Made by a program: the position numbers and the translations under genes. This document shows positions 53,851 to 64,000 of a DNA stretch of 64,000 nt, piece by piece. The notes under the pieces are model-generated. The model ran no database searches, had not been told where the DNA came from, and saw only the letters and a list, made by a program, of their open reading frames with translations. Source of the DNA: Guyanagaster necrorhizus (taxonomy: Eukaryota > Basidiomycota > Agaricomycetes > Agaricales > Physalacriaceae); assembly GCF_019112545.1 (NCBI RefSeq), contig NW_025064890.1, positions 1,451,783-1,515,782 of the forward strand, in the 5' to 3' direction. The first letter of the stretch is position 1, and every line of letters begins with the position of its first letter.

Positions 53851-55870
53851 TCACGCTTCCCTTTCGCGGACTCGTACCATAAACGGATCCGCCATCTGGT
53901 TCGTCAAGAAGTCGCCAGTGGTTCTTTTCGAGGTATCAAGAAACTCGAAGTCGAAAAGACGGAGCAATGTGGACCAGATAAATACCCATTCGTAGGGGAC
54001 AATGCTGGCAGCAGGGCTGGACAAGATGGGGGCGATTTATCGTTGGCTGTCCTAGGAAGGTATGAGGACTTACCAATAGCGCGGTCCCGCACCGAAGGTT
54101 ATAAACTCGGGAGCAGAAGGCTTGACGAATTTTCCATCGTCAGAGATGTGCCTCCCGGGATTGAATTCGTCTGCATCTGGTCCCCAGACCTGGAGGTTAT
54201 GATTGTCATTGACTATTTCCCCTGTGAAATTGAGCTTCAAAGGCTCACCAAAGGATCTCTCATGATTATTTTGTCCGACCATAGGACATACGTTCCTTTT
54301 TCAATGTTGGTCTCGGGAATGGAAAGCTCAGGTACTGCTGGGAGTATATCATCGACAGTGGCGTATCGCGCATTCTTAGGCAGGCCAGGCCACAGACGAA
54401 CTGTCTCGTAGAACACCGCCAAATGGATTACATAAGACTGTGTTAGATGACAAGAAGTTAGTTCGTCTGCACCTAGAGAAGCAAGGAGAGCACACACCGG
54501 TAATGTCGCAAAAGTGGGATGTTGGCCCGACTGTCCCAATGCGATGGCCTCTTCCCGCATTCGGTTCAGCCACTCCGGTTGCCTTGACAATTCATACAGC
54601 GCCCATGAGATGCTGTTCTGTGTATTGTCACGACCTCCGAACAAAAGGGTAACCATTATGTTCCGGGTGAAGATAGGATCAGTCTCTGAATGCGATTTCA
54701 GAAAGGTGGAAAAGAAATCGGTCTCTTGGCTGTCGACATCTCCAGCGAGAGCGAGAGACTTTGATCGTTCTTCGATGAGGCCGTCGATCGTTTTCCATAG
54801 GACAGATATAGTCCTTCTGAATCTGAACCAAGTTCCGTCAAGCTGTTCATCGCATGTTAAAACGGTGTCGCAAGTGGGTCATAATGCAAGGACAAAACCT
54901 TTTCAGTTATGTACCAGTACGGATTGAATAAACGCCTGGCGGGTGTGGATTAAGCATGGACTCAATACAAGAGAGAAAAACATACGCACGCGGCGGAGAT
55001 CTCGTTGAGTTCACAGATAGACGAAATCAGCTCATGAGAGTCTGTCAAGGCTTTGGGGTCCTCTTGCAGCATCGTTGTATCGAGATTAAAGTTGCTCTTG
55101 ACAAAAATTGACAGCGCCAAGCGCCCAGAAAAGTCTGTGTTCAGAACGTCATTGTCGTCGGAGACACAGTTAACTGTATCGTATACCGTTCCAGTCAAAC
55201 GGAAGTTGATCCTTCGCGGCGTTCGCCAAAAAACGTGTCGTAGTCGGCATAAGCTTACGAATAGTCGTTAGGATTGGTAGTCGATAAAGATCTTAAGGAG
55301 CGCTGCTTACATCACTCATAGCAGTAGCGAGGTGGTCTTGAAAGGACTTTACTCCAAAAATGGGTCTGAGTGGTCGTTTGGGTGAGTCGGTGCCAGAGAT
55401 AAACGCGCGAGACTTACTGTATGGCCTTGCGAGAGGCTCTCCATTTCTCTCCTTCGGAAGCAACAGGCGTTCCTAACCCAGGGAACTGCTCGAATATAGA
55501 TACGGCCACTGGTCCTCTGGTGTACATTGAAATGTCATCTGATGCCATCCACCGTTAATAAAATATACGTAGATTCATATGAATAGACGATACTCTTTTT
55601 GACATGCGCAAGCCATTCAGGACGGTTTATCACAACCAGACGACCCCATCCTGGGATGGTAAAAGTTGACAAGGGACCGTAGACCTTGTTCAAAAGTTCC
55701 ATGAAGGATATCATTCGTCGCCTGTATGGAAAAACTTGTAGTAGATTGCCAATACAGGGAAGACCGCTTGGGCCAGGGATATTATTTCGAGCTGACACCC
55801 CGACTGAACGGTTGGGATACAGGATAATAAGAAGCGCGAAAGCACAGAAAAGAGATACGGTCAAGAACAT
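53851..55870 (-). CDS. cytochrome P450 monooxygenase
   Basis: Read on the minus strand from the likely ATG at 55,870 (MFLTVSLFCAFALLIILYP, a membrane anchor), then the proline hinge NNIPGPSGLPCIGNLLQVF. The I-helix reads MVTLLFGGRDNTQNSISW (about 54,640), the K-helix FYETVRLWP gives the ExxR motif (about 54,420), and FGAGPRY-C gives the haem-binding FxxGxRxC. The haem cysteine codon is split by an intron: TG at 54,071, then C after a 56-nt intron. The frame then runs to a TGA at 53,851-53,853 (FEFLDTSKR..FLTNQM). Several introns; the segment between about 55,300 and 55,200 is the least certain. It would oxidise a small hydrophobic substrate at the ER. It lies head-to-tail behind the mpaB-like oxygenase (280 bp). 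An upstream ATG (56,101) is possible. Confidence 0.8.
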
Positions 55871-56150
55871 TTCTTGTGGTACACAGAGAAAAGAGGTAGC
55901 AGTGATGAAGAACCAAAGCCTTTCCGTAAAGAGTTTTAACAGTTCTAGGAGGCCTTGAAAGGATACGAGAATCAACGGGCCCAAGGTTTCTCGACCGGTG
56001 CTCCATATAGTTCTTCGGCTTCCTTCATCACTTCTTTGTGTCCATCTAGGAACTGTTAAAACCTGTAGTTGACCTAAATTTAGAATACATACGTTGCTCA
56101 AACCTAATTGGCCCCTGTAATTTCAATAGCCCATCAGTCACGGCCCAACG

Positions 56151-57725
56151 CTACGAAGATGACAGAGAACAAACCAGTTCCTCCAAGCGATATCCCTCCG
56201 ACTGGAACGTGGCTCCAGGATAAAGATCGCCTTTGGTAAGGCCAAGCAGCCGATCAAAAATCTGGCGCCAACCTGTTGGGATAGGATAATACCATGGATA
56301 GTGCCTTCGGCTGTGAAATTTTTTTTTAATTACATCCGCATGACGCAAAGGGAAAAAAACAAGCTCACACAACCATATGAAGACGCATGAGACCATCAGA
56401 GTCTATGCTATATGGAGGATTCTCGACAACGATGTATCCCTGAGGTTTGAATTGAGGAAGCATGAAATTTCTGACGATAAAGGCTCGAACTGCCAGAGCT
56501 GTCTTGACGAAGGTCTGTGCATATTTTGACGGTGAAGGGAGCCTGGATAGACCCGAGCCTCTCAGATCTCTGTAATGATGAGTATCAAGGCGCTCACATC
56601 ATAGCATTTCGAAGCTAATCATCCAAAAGGCATAAACACATCTTTGACCAACGATCTTGCACCAGGTATATTTGGCACTCGGGTGCTCATGTACTCCAGT
56701 GCCATGTTGGCCAGCTGATGACTACTCTCTGACGGGACCATATGGGTGCTTTCATATTGCTTGATCATAGAAGTCAGAGATGATAGTTCATTAAAGACGC
56801 AACAGACTTACTCTGCTCCGATCCTCTAATTCACCAAGAGTCCCAGGGATCTCTTTGATGTTCATGCGCCAACCGATATCCTTCCACATGAGGAAGTTAC
56901 ACTTTCACGGCTTAAATTAGCGCAACGAGGCAGTGGAGTGGCGGTGGTGCCTTACGTTTGCTTCCTCCGGGCTGTACGGACGCCAATCGAGGCGTGCTAC
57001 TAGACGCTGAGAAAATTATGAGTCGTAGGTAGCGGTAGCAGATCCGGGCGAACCATGGGCTCCAAAATAAGAGAGCCAGAGTATGCAACATATCATCATT
57101 TGACTACGAAAGTTCTAATTAAAAAAGCGCAATTGATCACACTCGAAAGATATGCTCACGATGTTGTAGCGTCTATGCAGCCAATTCACTCGGGCAAGCG
57201 CAATATTGCCCCTCGGCCCGAGACACGGTGTTGATTCCGCTGTCGTTAGCGAATGCTCCAAGGGACAAGAGATGAAAGTGGAGATAAGCAAGGCCGTCTT
57301 AACAAATTGTGATCAATGCTCTGGACACCAGAGGTGCAGGAAATGCATTCATATCCGTAACCCTCTTCGTAAGTTTTCGTTCTGTGGAAAACTCCCCAGT
57401 TTTCAAAAGCAGAGCGGGGATGGAAGGCTTTCGACATGAATACAACTAAAAAAAAATGGGGCGCATAGCAGCTTACGATCCCATATGTTTTGAGGAGTGC
57501 AACTTGAGCCCCAAGACGCGTAAAGAAGGGCACGTCGTACAACAATGCTCCCTGTAAAGCAGACTGGGCTTCAGAAGGACTAGGTTCCTTAGCGCTAGCA
57601 CGGATCCTGGTTTGCACAGCATGCAGACGCCGGTACCTAAGGTAGCAAACTGTAACAAGGTAGACAAGAAGAACAGAAGCAAGAAGTGGGATCATTATAG
57701 TCAACAGGTGAGAGGAATCCAGCAT
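56151..57725 (-). CDS. ER-bound oxygenase, mpaB-like (DUF2236-type)
   Basis: The start MLDSSHLLTIMIPLLASVLL provides an N-terminal anchor followed by YLRYRRLH. Then ALQGALLYDVPFFTRLGAQ and ALLKTYGI match the opening of the family. The diagnostic block GNIALARVNWLHRRYNI is at about 57,205-57,155. VARLDWRPYSPEEA and WKDIGWRMNIKEIPGTLGEL follow at about 56,990-56,850. The C-terminal HYPWYYPIPTGWRQIF and FQSEGYRLEEL end at a TAG (56,151-56,153). About six introns. Members are haem-type oxygenases; MpaB is known for oxidative chain cleavage in mycophenolic acid synthesis, but most fungal homologues are uncharacterised. Transcribed in the same direction as the P450 next to it. No stop was seen in the blocks I could place. 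Confidence 0.8.
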
Positions 57726-58236
57726 TGTCGAACGAGTAGTAAATGAGCAGCGGGGACGCGCTCGCCGTCAGGTATTCCAAGATTGTCCTTAGCACGACGC
57801 CTGATCAATTCAACTTTTACGGACGTCAATGACTGTCACGAAATAATGTGTTCCCGCCAGGGGTTCTTGAGGCGCATTGCTACTGTTAGAAGGGGGTTTT
57901 CAAACTCAGCACGGCGAGGGACCGGCTTTTCTGTCAGGGCTGGGATGCAGATCTGGTTCGATTTCAATCAATCATCTCTTGATTTCCCCCAGGTTTCAGG
58001 GAAAGATTGCTTCTCGTGACCGTGACCTTGGCTCGAGAACTTTCTTTCTCTCGTGTATGGGAACTTCCTGTCTGATGATGAACCAGGCACCGCAGGCAGA
58101 TGGTACTTCTGCACTCTTTGGATACCCTGAAACACCTGGTAGTATCTGATCACCCCGAGTTTTGGTTCGCGCTGGTAACCAGAGCCGAGGCATAAACCCT
58201 TCATCTGGCAGCCAATCCCACAAGAACTACACTTCC
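57726..58236. other. divergent intergenic region
   Basis: It separates two divergent genes (mpaB-like oxygenase and DUF6533 protein) and probably holds both promoters. No clear TATA box was found. Confidence 0.4.
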
Positions 58237-59900
58237 ATGGACGCCCTCGGAAACCCAGCGAGCGCTATTATACAACGTCTTTTGACTGCTTATCGCTGGC
58301 ACAAAATCACTATCACAACAGCAGGTAGAATTTTCGTCTCTTGTATTACCCCAAATGTCCCATTTAACCCTCATACAGTCTTCTCATTATCTTGGACATG
58401 GTGGGAGTATGCGATCACACTTGACGATGAGGTAAATTCTTCATTGACATGTACGTGAATCGACTTGACAATACCTTTAGATTTCTCTCATATGGGTAGG
58501 AAACCATTTGCCTCTTAATGCTTGCTCCGATATGCTGAACGAATCTTCCAGCAATCACGATGGTCCTGGATCAAGTTTCTATTTCTCGTGGTGCGCCTTG
58601 GCTTTACTGGCTCAGTTCAGGTTGCTAATCCGTGTCTAGAATCGATATCTTGTACTTTTCTCACAGACATTTGACGTCGTTGGTATGTGCATAATCCGTC
58701 GATAATTAGCCCAAGGCTCAATTTTGGGCATGAATTCAAGGGTATCTTCTTCCAAAACCCACTTATAACGTAAGTGCCCCCCCGCCATCATTTTTATCCT
58801 GAATGACGACTAAAAGACCTATCGCAGTTGTACGTGCACCTTGTATCGTTTCAGACATAAAATTCCTTACCTTTGGAATTTGGATAGTTGTGCGTATTAT
58901 ATGACTTCATTGATCGATTGTTCGATCGGAGATCGCAGGTCTCGCATGGGTCGGATACATCACCGTCATCAACGGTACGCTAAAATCATTATTGCTTGTC
59001 CATGTTTTCCATCGAACTTATAATGATTTCAATTTCCCAGGAACCCTACAAGTTTTCATCGCTGATATCATCCTTATAATTCGACTTGGGGCAATATACG
59101 GTCGAAAGAAGCGCATTGTAGTGCCCGTGATAGTCTTGTATATTCTCACCGTGGCCGCCAGCTCGACGGTGTTGGGAATCCAGGCACATCATGCGACAGG
59201 TGCTCTGAGAGATTTACTGAATGCTTTCTGTAACGAATACTGATAAAAACTCTCCTGGATAGGGACTAATGAACCGGTGCCTGGCTTCTATCTCTGCTGG
59301 TTGACCAGTAAATTGAATATCCTATATGCCTATTGGCAAGTACCCTCTTTTGGATGGCTTGGCTTATGCGAATTAATATTTCTGCTTGAAGGATACCCAT
59401 AGCCGTTTTCGAATCAGTGATGTTCCTCCTTGCTGCATTCAGAGTCATAGATGATTTCAATGTGCCTAAGATGGAGAGCACATATGGCCCTCGGTCGTTA
59501 CTTTCCCTTGTCGTCCGTGATTCGTTGTGGTACTTCGTAGTGTACGTACCGCTCCCTCTTTGCATCGTTTACCGGGCTGACTTGCAAAAGTGTCCTTACA
59601 ACTGGCCTCGCTAATGCGCTGGAATACCGTTTTGCCTCTGTATGTATTCTCCATCGAACTTGTGCTTGCACTGACAACCTTATACCCCAGCCGGGGAAAT
59701 ACAACGTTCTTCATGGTCCAACATCAGCGGCGTTATCGATCTCTATATCTCGTATGATCTTAAATTTACGCAAAACGGGGCGGGAAGAAAATCCTCTCCC
59801 AATCTCGCAGTTGTCCGGTTTGCGTTTCCAGGCCGATCGTACTCGGGGAACTACTATAGACACAGGGGATGATGGGATGACTACGACCCAGGCAGATTGA
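58237..59900 (+). CDS. DUF6533-type multi-helix membrane protein
   Basis: Start MDALGNPASAIIQRLLTAYR. The second exon gives WTWWEYAITLDDE, matching the DUF6533 signature (Y-xx-T-x-D-x-E). Then come LALLAQNRYLVLF-like text, GLAWVGYITVINGTLQVF..ADIILIIRLGAIYGRKKR, a helix VVPVIVLYILTVAASSTVLG, and late helices with MFLLAAFRVIDDF and LLSLVVRDSLWYFVV. The last exon (VLHGPTSAALSISISRMIL to MTTTQAD) ends at TGA 59,898-59,900. About nine introns. DUF6533 proteins are abundant seven-helix-like membrane proteins of mushrooms with no known function. Whether every exon is intact could not be confirmed around 58,480-58,760. Confidence 0.7.
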
Positions 59901-60543
59901 CCCATGGCAGTGTACAATACCTTTCTCAAATGATGTGATTTTCATGACAAGCTATGACGTCTAATATGTTTGTATTTTGACCCTCCTATGATCCTGAATG
60001 TCGATCTACAGATTGATGGACGAATGTATGGACAATCTGCAACCGTCTTTTAATCACTCGTTACTTTTGCACCAGCGCTCCCGCCCAGCGCGGATGAGCC
60101 AAAGCTTTCATCTCGAAAAGATGGCCCGTGTCCTTCTGACGACATCCTAGTTGTTTATGTCCAAGTTGTACCACGCCGAGTAATGGTGATGATGTGGGTC
60201 CTGATGGTTGGTGAGATTGCATATCGCTACTATTCTCGGGCCCCATCAGACAGGCTCTAATGCTACCGAAGCTCGGCGAGGCAAAGTACCTTTTTCCCAA
60301 CCTCACGTATGTCACCTACACCCCAAAGCGTCTGCTCCATTTCTCCGAAGATGTTGACAGATCAGGAGGCTCAGGCTCGATCTTCTCGGACAGTTGTCGC
60401 GGCCTTTATTATAATACGAACACCGCCAGTCCAAACAATGACCTTTTAAAATTCTAGGTACTAGTCGTGTATGCTAATACGCCCTTCATCCCTCAAGAGA
60501 GAGTGTCTACTTATCTTAGTCCATTCTGAAACCATATCAATAC
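59901..60543. other. intergenic
   Basis: No gene recognised. 60,470-60,543 is the 3' flank shared with the duplicated MFS copy at 14,068-14,140. Confidence 0.5.
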
Positions 60544-62877
60544 CTAATTGTGGATAGCCGTTGCACTTTTGCCACGTAGAACTGTCCCCCAAAACCACAG
60601 AATCAAAACCCTGCCATATGTTACTATCTATCTAAGAAAGGTCTGGTAGGAGTGAGAACTTACATCGGGAATCCCAGGCCCAAAGCGCAACTAGCCAGGA
60701 TGGTGTTTCCTTTCCCGTAACCTAAGTGCTGGTACCTATGTTCGGAGCTCAGTAATGAAAAGAAGCAGGAGAGATCATGATGGCTGACAGGCTGGGAGAG
60801 GCTAACGGCAAGGCAAAACCGACGAGCGAGCGAAGCAAAGAGAGCCCTCCGAGAGCTGTATAATAGGTCAAGTCCGCATCAGTACTTGTGCAGGCCATTG
60901 ACTTACCTGGTGCCGCACGAACGGTGTAGGTGTCGATGATATATGTTTGTATTGCTTGCCAGTTCACGGCGATGCCCATTCTATTTGTAGATAAGAATCA
61001 GGTTTCAGTCTCTTACAACCGTCAGTAAAATAAATCTTCACCCGGTGATAACAAGTCCCTGCTCAGGGCGCTGTAAGCTTTTGAAGTTCTCACGGGCAAA
61101 GACACTCACAATATCTGGGACAATCCAGTGCACTCCGCTTGACACAGTCCATCCTGGAAATGAAATATCCCCATAACGTCGTACAGAGTGCAAAGCTTCT
61201 GCCCTGACGCACCTGTAATGAACAATCCTATAGGCACGAACAGGGTGGCGGGCAGCATAATGGCTTCACGGTTGCTCGTAAGCAACGATGATGTAAATAG
61301 TAACGGACGACACTTACGAATTCGAAATTCAGGACGGCCTTCGGTCCCGTAGTGAGCGCTGAGACGGAGATACAGTTCATCCAGGATCGCATTCGTGATT
61401 TGCGCTCCACTATAAAGGCCAATTCCAAAGGCGATGTAATGCAATCCTGCAATTCCAATACTCTCGTGATATACAACGACGTATATATCAGGGATCGACG
61501 TCAGTATCACTGTAAACACGGTGAGAGAGATGTCCCAGAAAGTAAGAAGGTAGAGCATACGATAGACCAGCCCTAGATAATCAAGAGGAGTCAGTAAGCA
61601 ATTAAAAGAAACGTTCTCCTGCAATGTCCTACCGTATCTGAAGACAACCGATGAAATAATTAGCATATTATGACAGATGATGACATACACCTTACATATA
61701 GGCTAGATATATTCCTAGTAGCTGGGCTGTAGGTTCGGTTAGAAGTAAAACGACCGGGTAGAGTAGAAGCTTGTGGACAGGAGGCCTAGTAAGACAGGTC
61801 AGAAACAATTCCCGGGTGTCAGTCATCGTGTACTTGGATGGATTCTGCTGGTGGCTGGTAACATATATAACATTATCCTCCCCACTGCTAGCATTTTGCA
61901 GCTTCCTTGCCTTTCGAGCCAATAGAAGGGGCGCAAAAGCTAGTGGCAACAATTTGAGTGACATATAACTTCTTCGGTGCTGCGCTTACTCTCTTTGAGC
62001 CAAAAGAAAGAGATGGCTTGGACGAAGACGGCAGCAATGGATGTCGACCAGAACTGGAGAAAAATAATCACTGAAAAAACATCTAGGGATAAAGGTGATG
62101 CTCACAACCCATTTCCACGTCGTCTTCATGGCAATCCATGCACCAGCAATCGGCCCAATGATTGGACCCAACAGAGGCGCCAGGGCATATAAAGTCACTG
62201 CCCGACCACGTTCCTTGACGCTCCAGCAATCGTTAATGACTCCCCCACCGAGCTAATTAGAATTAACTAGGTACGGCTCGCCTATTGTGGCTTGTATACG
62301 CACCGCCAGCGGCGCACTTCCGCCAATACCAGCCAGGAAACGGAATGCCAGCATCTGACTAGGAGTCTTTGCAAATGCGCAGACAAGATTGAAGACTAAA
62401 AATAGTTAGCGCGCGCTTAGAGTGCTGATGAACCGAAGAGTACTCATGTAAAACACATTGCCCAATTGCACCACCCTCGACCGGCCGTAGACCTGAGAGA
62501 CCGGGCCAAAAAATAGGGGACCGAAGGCTGGGTGGTGTGTTTTCGATAAGTTTGACTATTAGATCGTGTTTGGCCTTACCGTACGCCAAGATAAATATCG
62601 AAGTTAGCAGAGGTTCAAAAATGTGGCTGGTGGCCCCGAGATCTTTGGCCACGTCCCTAGCAGCTGGAGCAATCATGGACGACGTAATGGGAGACAACAT
62701 CGTGTATGTGGATATAAGGCCAGTTGCGATCCATTTTTGAGAATAGCTCCAACTGCACAAACACAATATAGATGAAAGCGGCTCAGAAGTGGGTAACAGA
62801 GCTCACTTTTTTGGATTTTCTGGGTCGTCGTCGCCGTCCCAGGACACTACGATTATTTTCTCCTCTTTGGATGTCAT
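60544..62877 (-). CDS. MFS multidrug/polyamine-type transporter (DHA1-like)
   Basis: Starts ACCATGACATCC (MTSKEEKIIVVSWDGDDDPENPKK), then WSYSQKWIATGLISTYTMLS opens helix 1. The DHA1 pattern follows: FGPLFFGPVSQVYGRSRV (motif A), MLAFRFLAGIGGSAPLAV, the LYALAPLLGPIIGPIAGAW motif C, and ELFLTCLTRPP..LLLTEPTAQLLGIYLAY. A tiny exon gives YGLVYLILTSIPDIY, then VVYHESIGIAGLHYIAFGIG, HWIVPDI, WQAIQTYIIDTYTV, LRSLVGFALP and QHLGYGKGNTIL. The C-terminus is GTVLRGKSATAIHN, stop 60,544-60,546. About ten short introns; a splice near 60,790-60,720 needs a weak GTTAGC donor. Proteins like this export drugs or metabolites across the plasma membrane. A truncated inverted copy lies at 12.2-14.1 kb. It looks intact but not beyond doubt. 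Confidence 0.8.
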
Positions 62878-64000
62878 GGTACTGTTGACGCAAGTTGAAC
62901 AGCCTGTCTCCTGATTTCGAATGGGATTTTCCCACGAGAAGCGAAGTGAGACGACAGACCGCCTTCTAGGCGAAAGAATCTGGTTGGACGTTCGGCACGG
63001 CATTCAAACATCATTCAAAGGAGCTGTTTTCGTAGCTCGACCGTTCTAAGACAGAGATCCATCAAATCTGCAGTGGGGATGGAAAGATTTATTCTGCTAG
63101 AACATATGTGTTCAGAGCTTAAAAAAGCCCGCGAGATAGAACTATCAGAAGATATCGATTGCAAGGTACGAAATGGTCGCATTCGCTGCTACTCTATATA
63201 TATAGAGTTGTATCGTGGATGTACCCTTCGTAGTAAGTTTGGTGCACCACAAATATCGCCAAGGCCGTGACTGACGGAAGGTGAGGGGAAGCCAAGATAC
63301 TTGTCAGGTATACATCATGCACTTGGGAAGCTACATCGGAATTTCTCCGTGTGAATTGCGGCGAAAGTGCGTGGAAGATTGTCTGTAGACAGTAGTGCGA
63401 GATCCGTGTGTGACGGAAGGGGATACGAAGCAAAAATACGACCCCGGTGTTCAAATATGTGCCGAACTGACAGCTGCATCAATCTCAACTTTGGAATTTA
63501 TTTGCTACTTCAATCACGGCGCTACACCAGGCCCTTATCATTCGAGACTCTACTGATTCGATAGTGTCACTACGGTTCTCCCATATTTCCGGATGAATCA
63601 TGATGCATGTTGCAAGGATCATGAAACAACTCGGTTGCATTTCCGAGTCTTTTCAACAACTTAAGTGCCCTAGGCCCTTCAAGCTTCAAGCTTCATTTCC
63701 CGGTCTCAAAAAATGAAGGATGTCCTTCTTACCTCCTTCTTGTTCACAAAATCAGATTTGAAAACAATCTTTTTCCCTGTGGTACATTCTGGTGTCCTTC
63801 TAGGCTGGAAATCACCCTCTGATATAGTTACTAGATGCTCTTCGCGGCGGCATCATCATCGTATTCATTTGGGCTCAGTTCGCTTGTAAAAACAAGTATA
63901 TGGGTCTACCTTCATCTCTTGCAATTCTGCGTCTCCAATCAGATTATCGGAGAAGCGGAGGATTTGCTCAACAAGCCTTGGAGACCTATTGCCGCGAGGC
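62878..64000. other. no recognised gene
   Basis: Only short open frames without domains. The left part is presumably the MFS promoter; the right end may lead into a gene outside the window. Confidence 0.4.

Noticed and set aside
1..64000. CRISPR arrays, rRNA genes, bacterial operons
   Set aside because: No regularly spaced direct repeats of CRISPR type, no rRNA signature, and spliced eukaryotic genes throughout.

Overview
The window looks like nuclear DNA of a filamentous basidiomycete, most likely an Agaricomycete. The intact genes are broken by many introns of about 48-75 nt with GT..AG ends. The families present (DUF6533 membrane proteins, mpaB-like ER oxygenases, LRR-type F-box proteins, kinase-like proteins, a Zn2Cys6 regulator) are typical of mushroom-forming fungi. 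No bacterial, organellar or rRNA features were seen. The species cannot be named from the sequence alone.

Layout. 1-10,989 is a transposon graveyard: Ty3/gypsy gag, Copia RNase H, pogo-like transposase, Ty3/gypsy integrase plus chromodomain, and a tyrosine recombinase. All are decayed. I found no CG dinucleotide in this stretch when reading it, which is the footprint of CpG methylation and deamination. The first CG is at 10,990. 11.2-17.2 kb is a patchwork of duplicated pieces: a ~1 kb module present twice (11,168 and 15,660), a truncated MFS transporter, and fragments of a Zn2Cys6 factor and an F-box gene. 17.6-19 kb is an intact-looking F-box gene. 20.2-20.7 kb encodes a six-cysteine small secreted protein whose four exons can be fully resolved. 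23.3-30.3 kb holds three decayed copies of a kinase-like gene (two direct, one inverted) around an unrecognised 266-aa gene. 31-38.5 kb is the best gene block: epoxide hydrolase, a four-helix membrane protein and a Zn2Cys6 transcription factor. 39-44 kb is pseudogenes (F-box, Copia, F-box, transcription factor). 44.4-50.1 kb is an unusual array of degenerate tRNA-like elements, nearly all on the minus strand, with a broken alpha/beta hydrolase inside it. 51.5-62.9 kb holds an auxin-efflux-carrier-family transporter, a cytochrome P450, an mpaB-like oxygenase, a DUF6533 protein and an MFS transporter.

The most striking feature is the tRNA-like elements: about 25 sequences of roughly 43-73 nt with a tRNA T-arm (TTCGA/TTCAA loop). 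Most also have a box-A-like D-arm and complementary ends, and most have a shortened or missing anticodon arm. They occur in the 44-50 kb array, where two ~700-bp composite units each hold three of them, in the duplicated 1-kb module, and as scattered single copies. They look like a family of tRNA-derived repeats (SINE-like or pseudo-tRNA), not working tRNA genes.

A second notable point is a 69-bp sequence at 24,408 that repeats its neighbour minus exactly one 52-nt GT..AG intron.

Functionally, the P450, mpaB-like oxygenase and MFS transporter at the right end could act together on a small molecule, with the epoxide hydrolase and Zn2Cys6 factor further left. That grouping is inference from gene content only. 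Exon boundaries were drawn by eye from splice consensus and frame. Where I say an exon set is resolved, the exon lengths sum to a multiple of three and the frame stays open.
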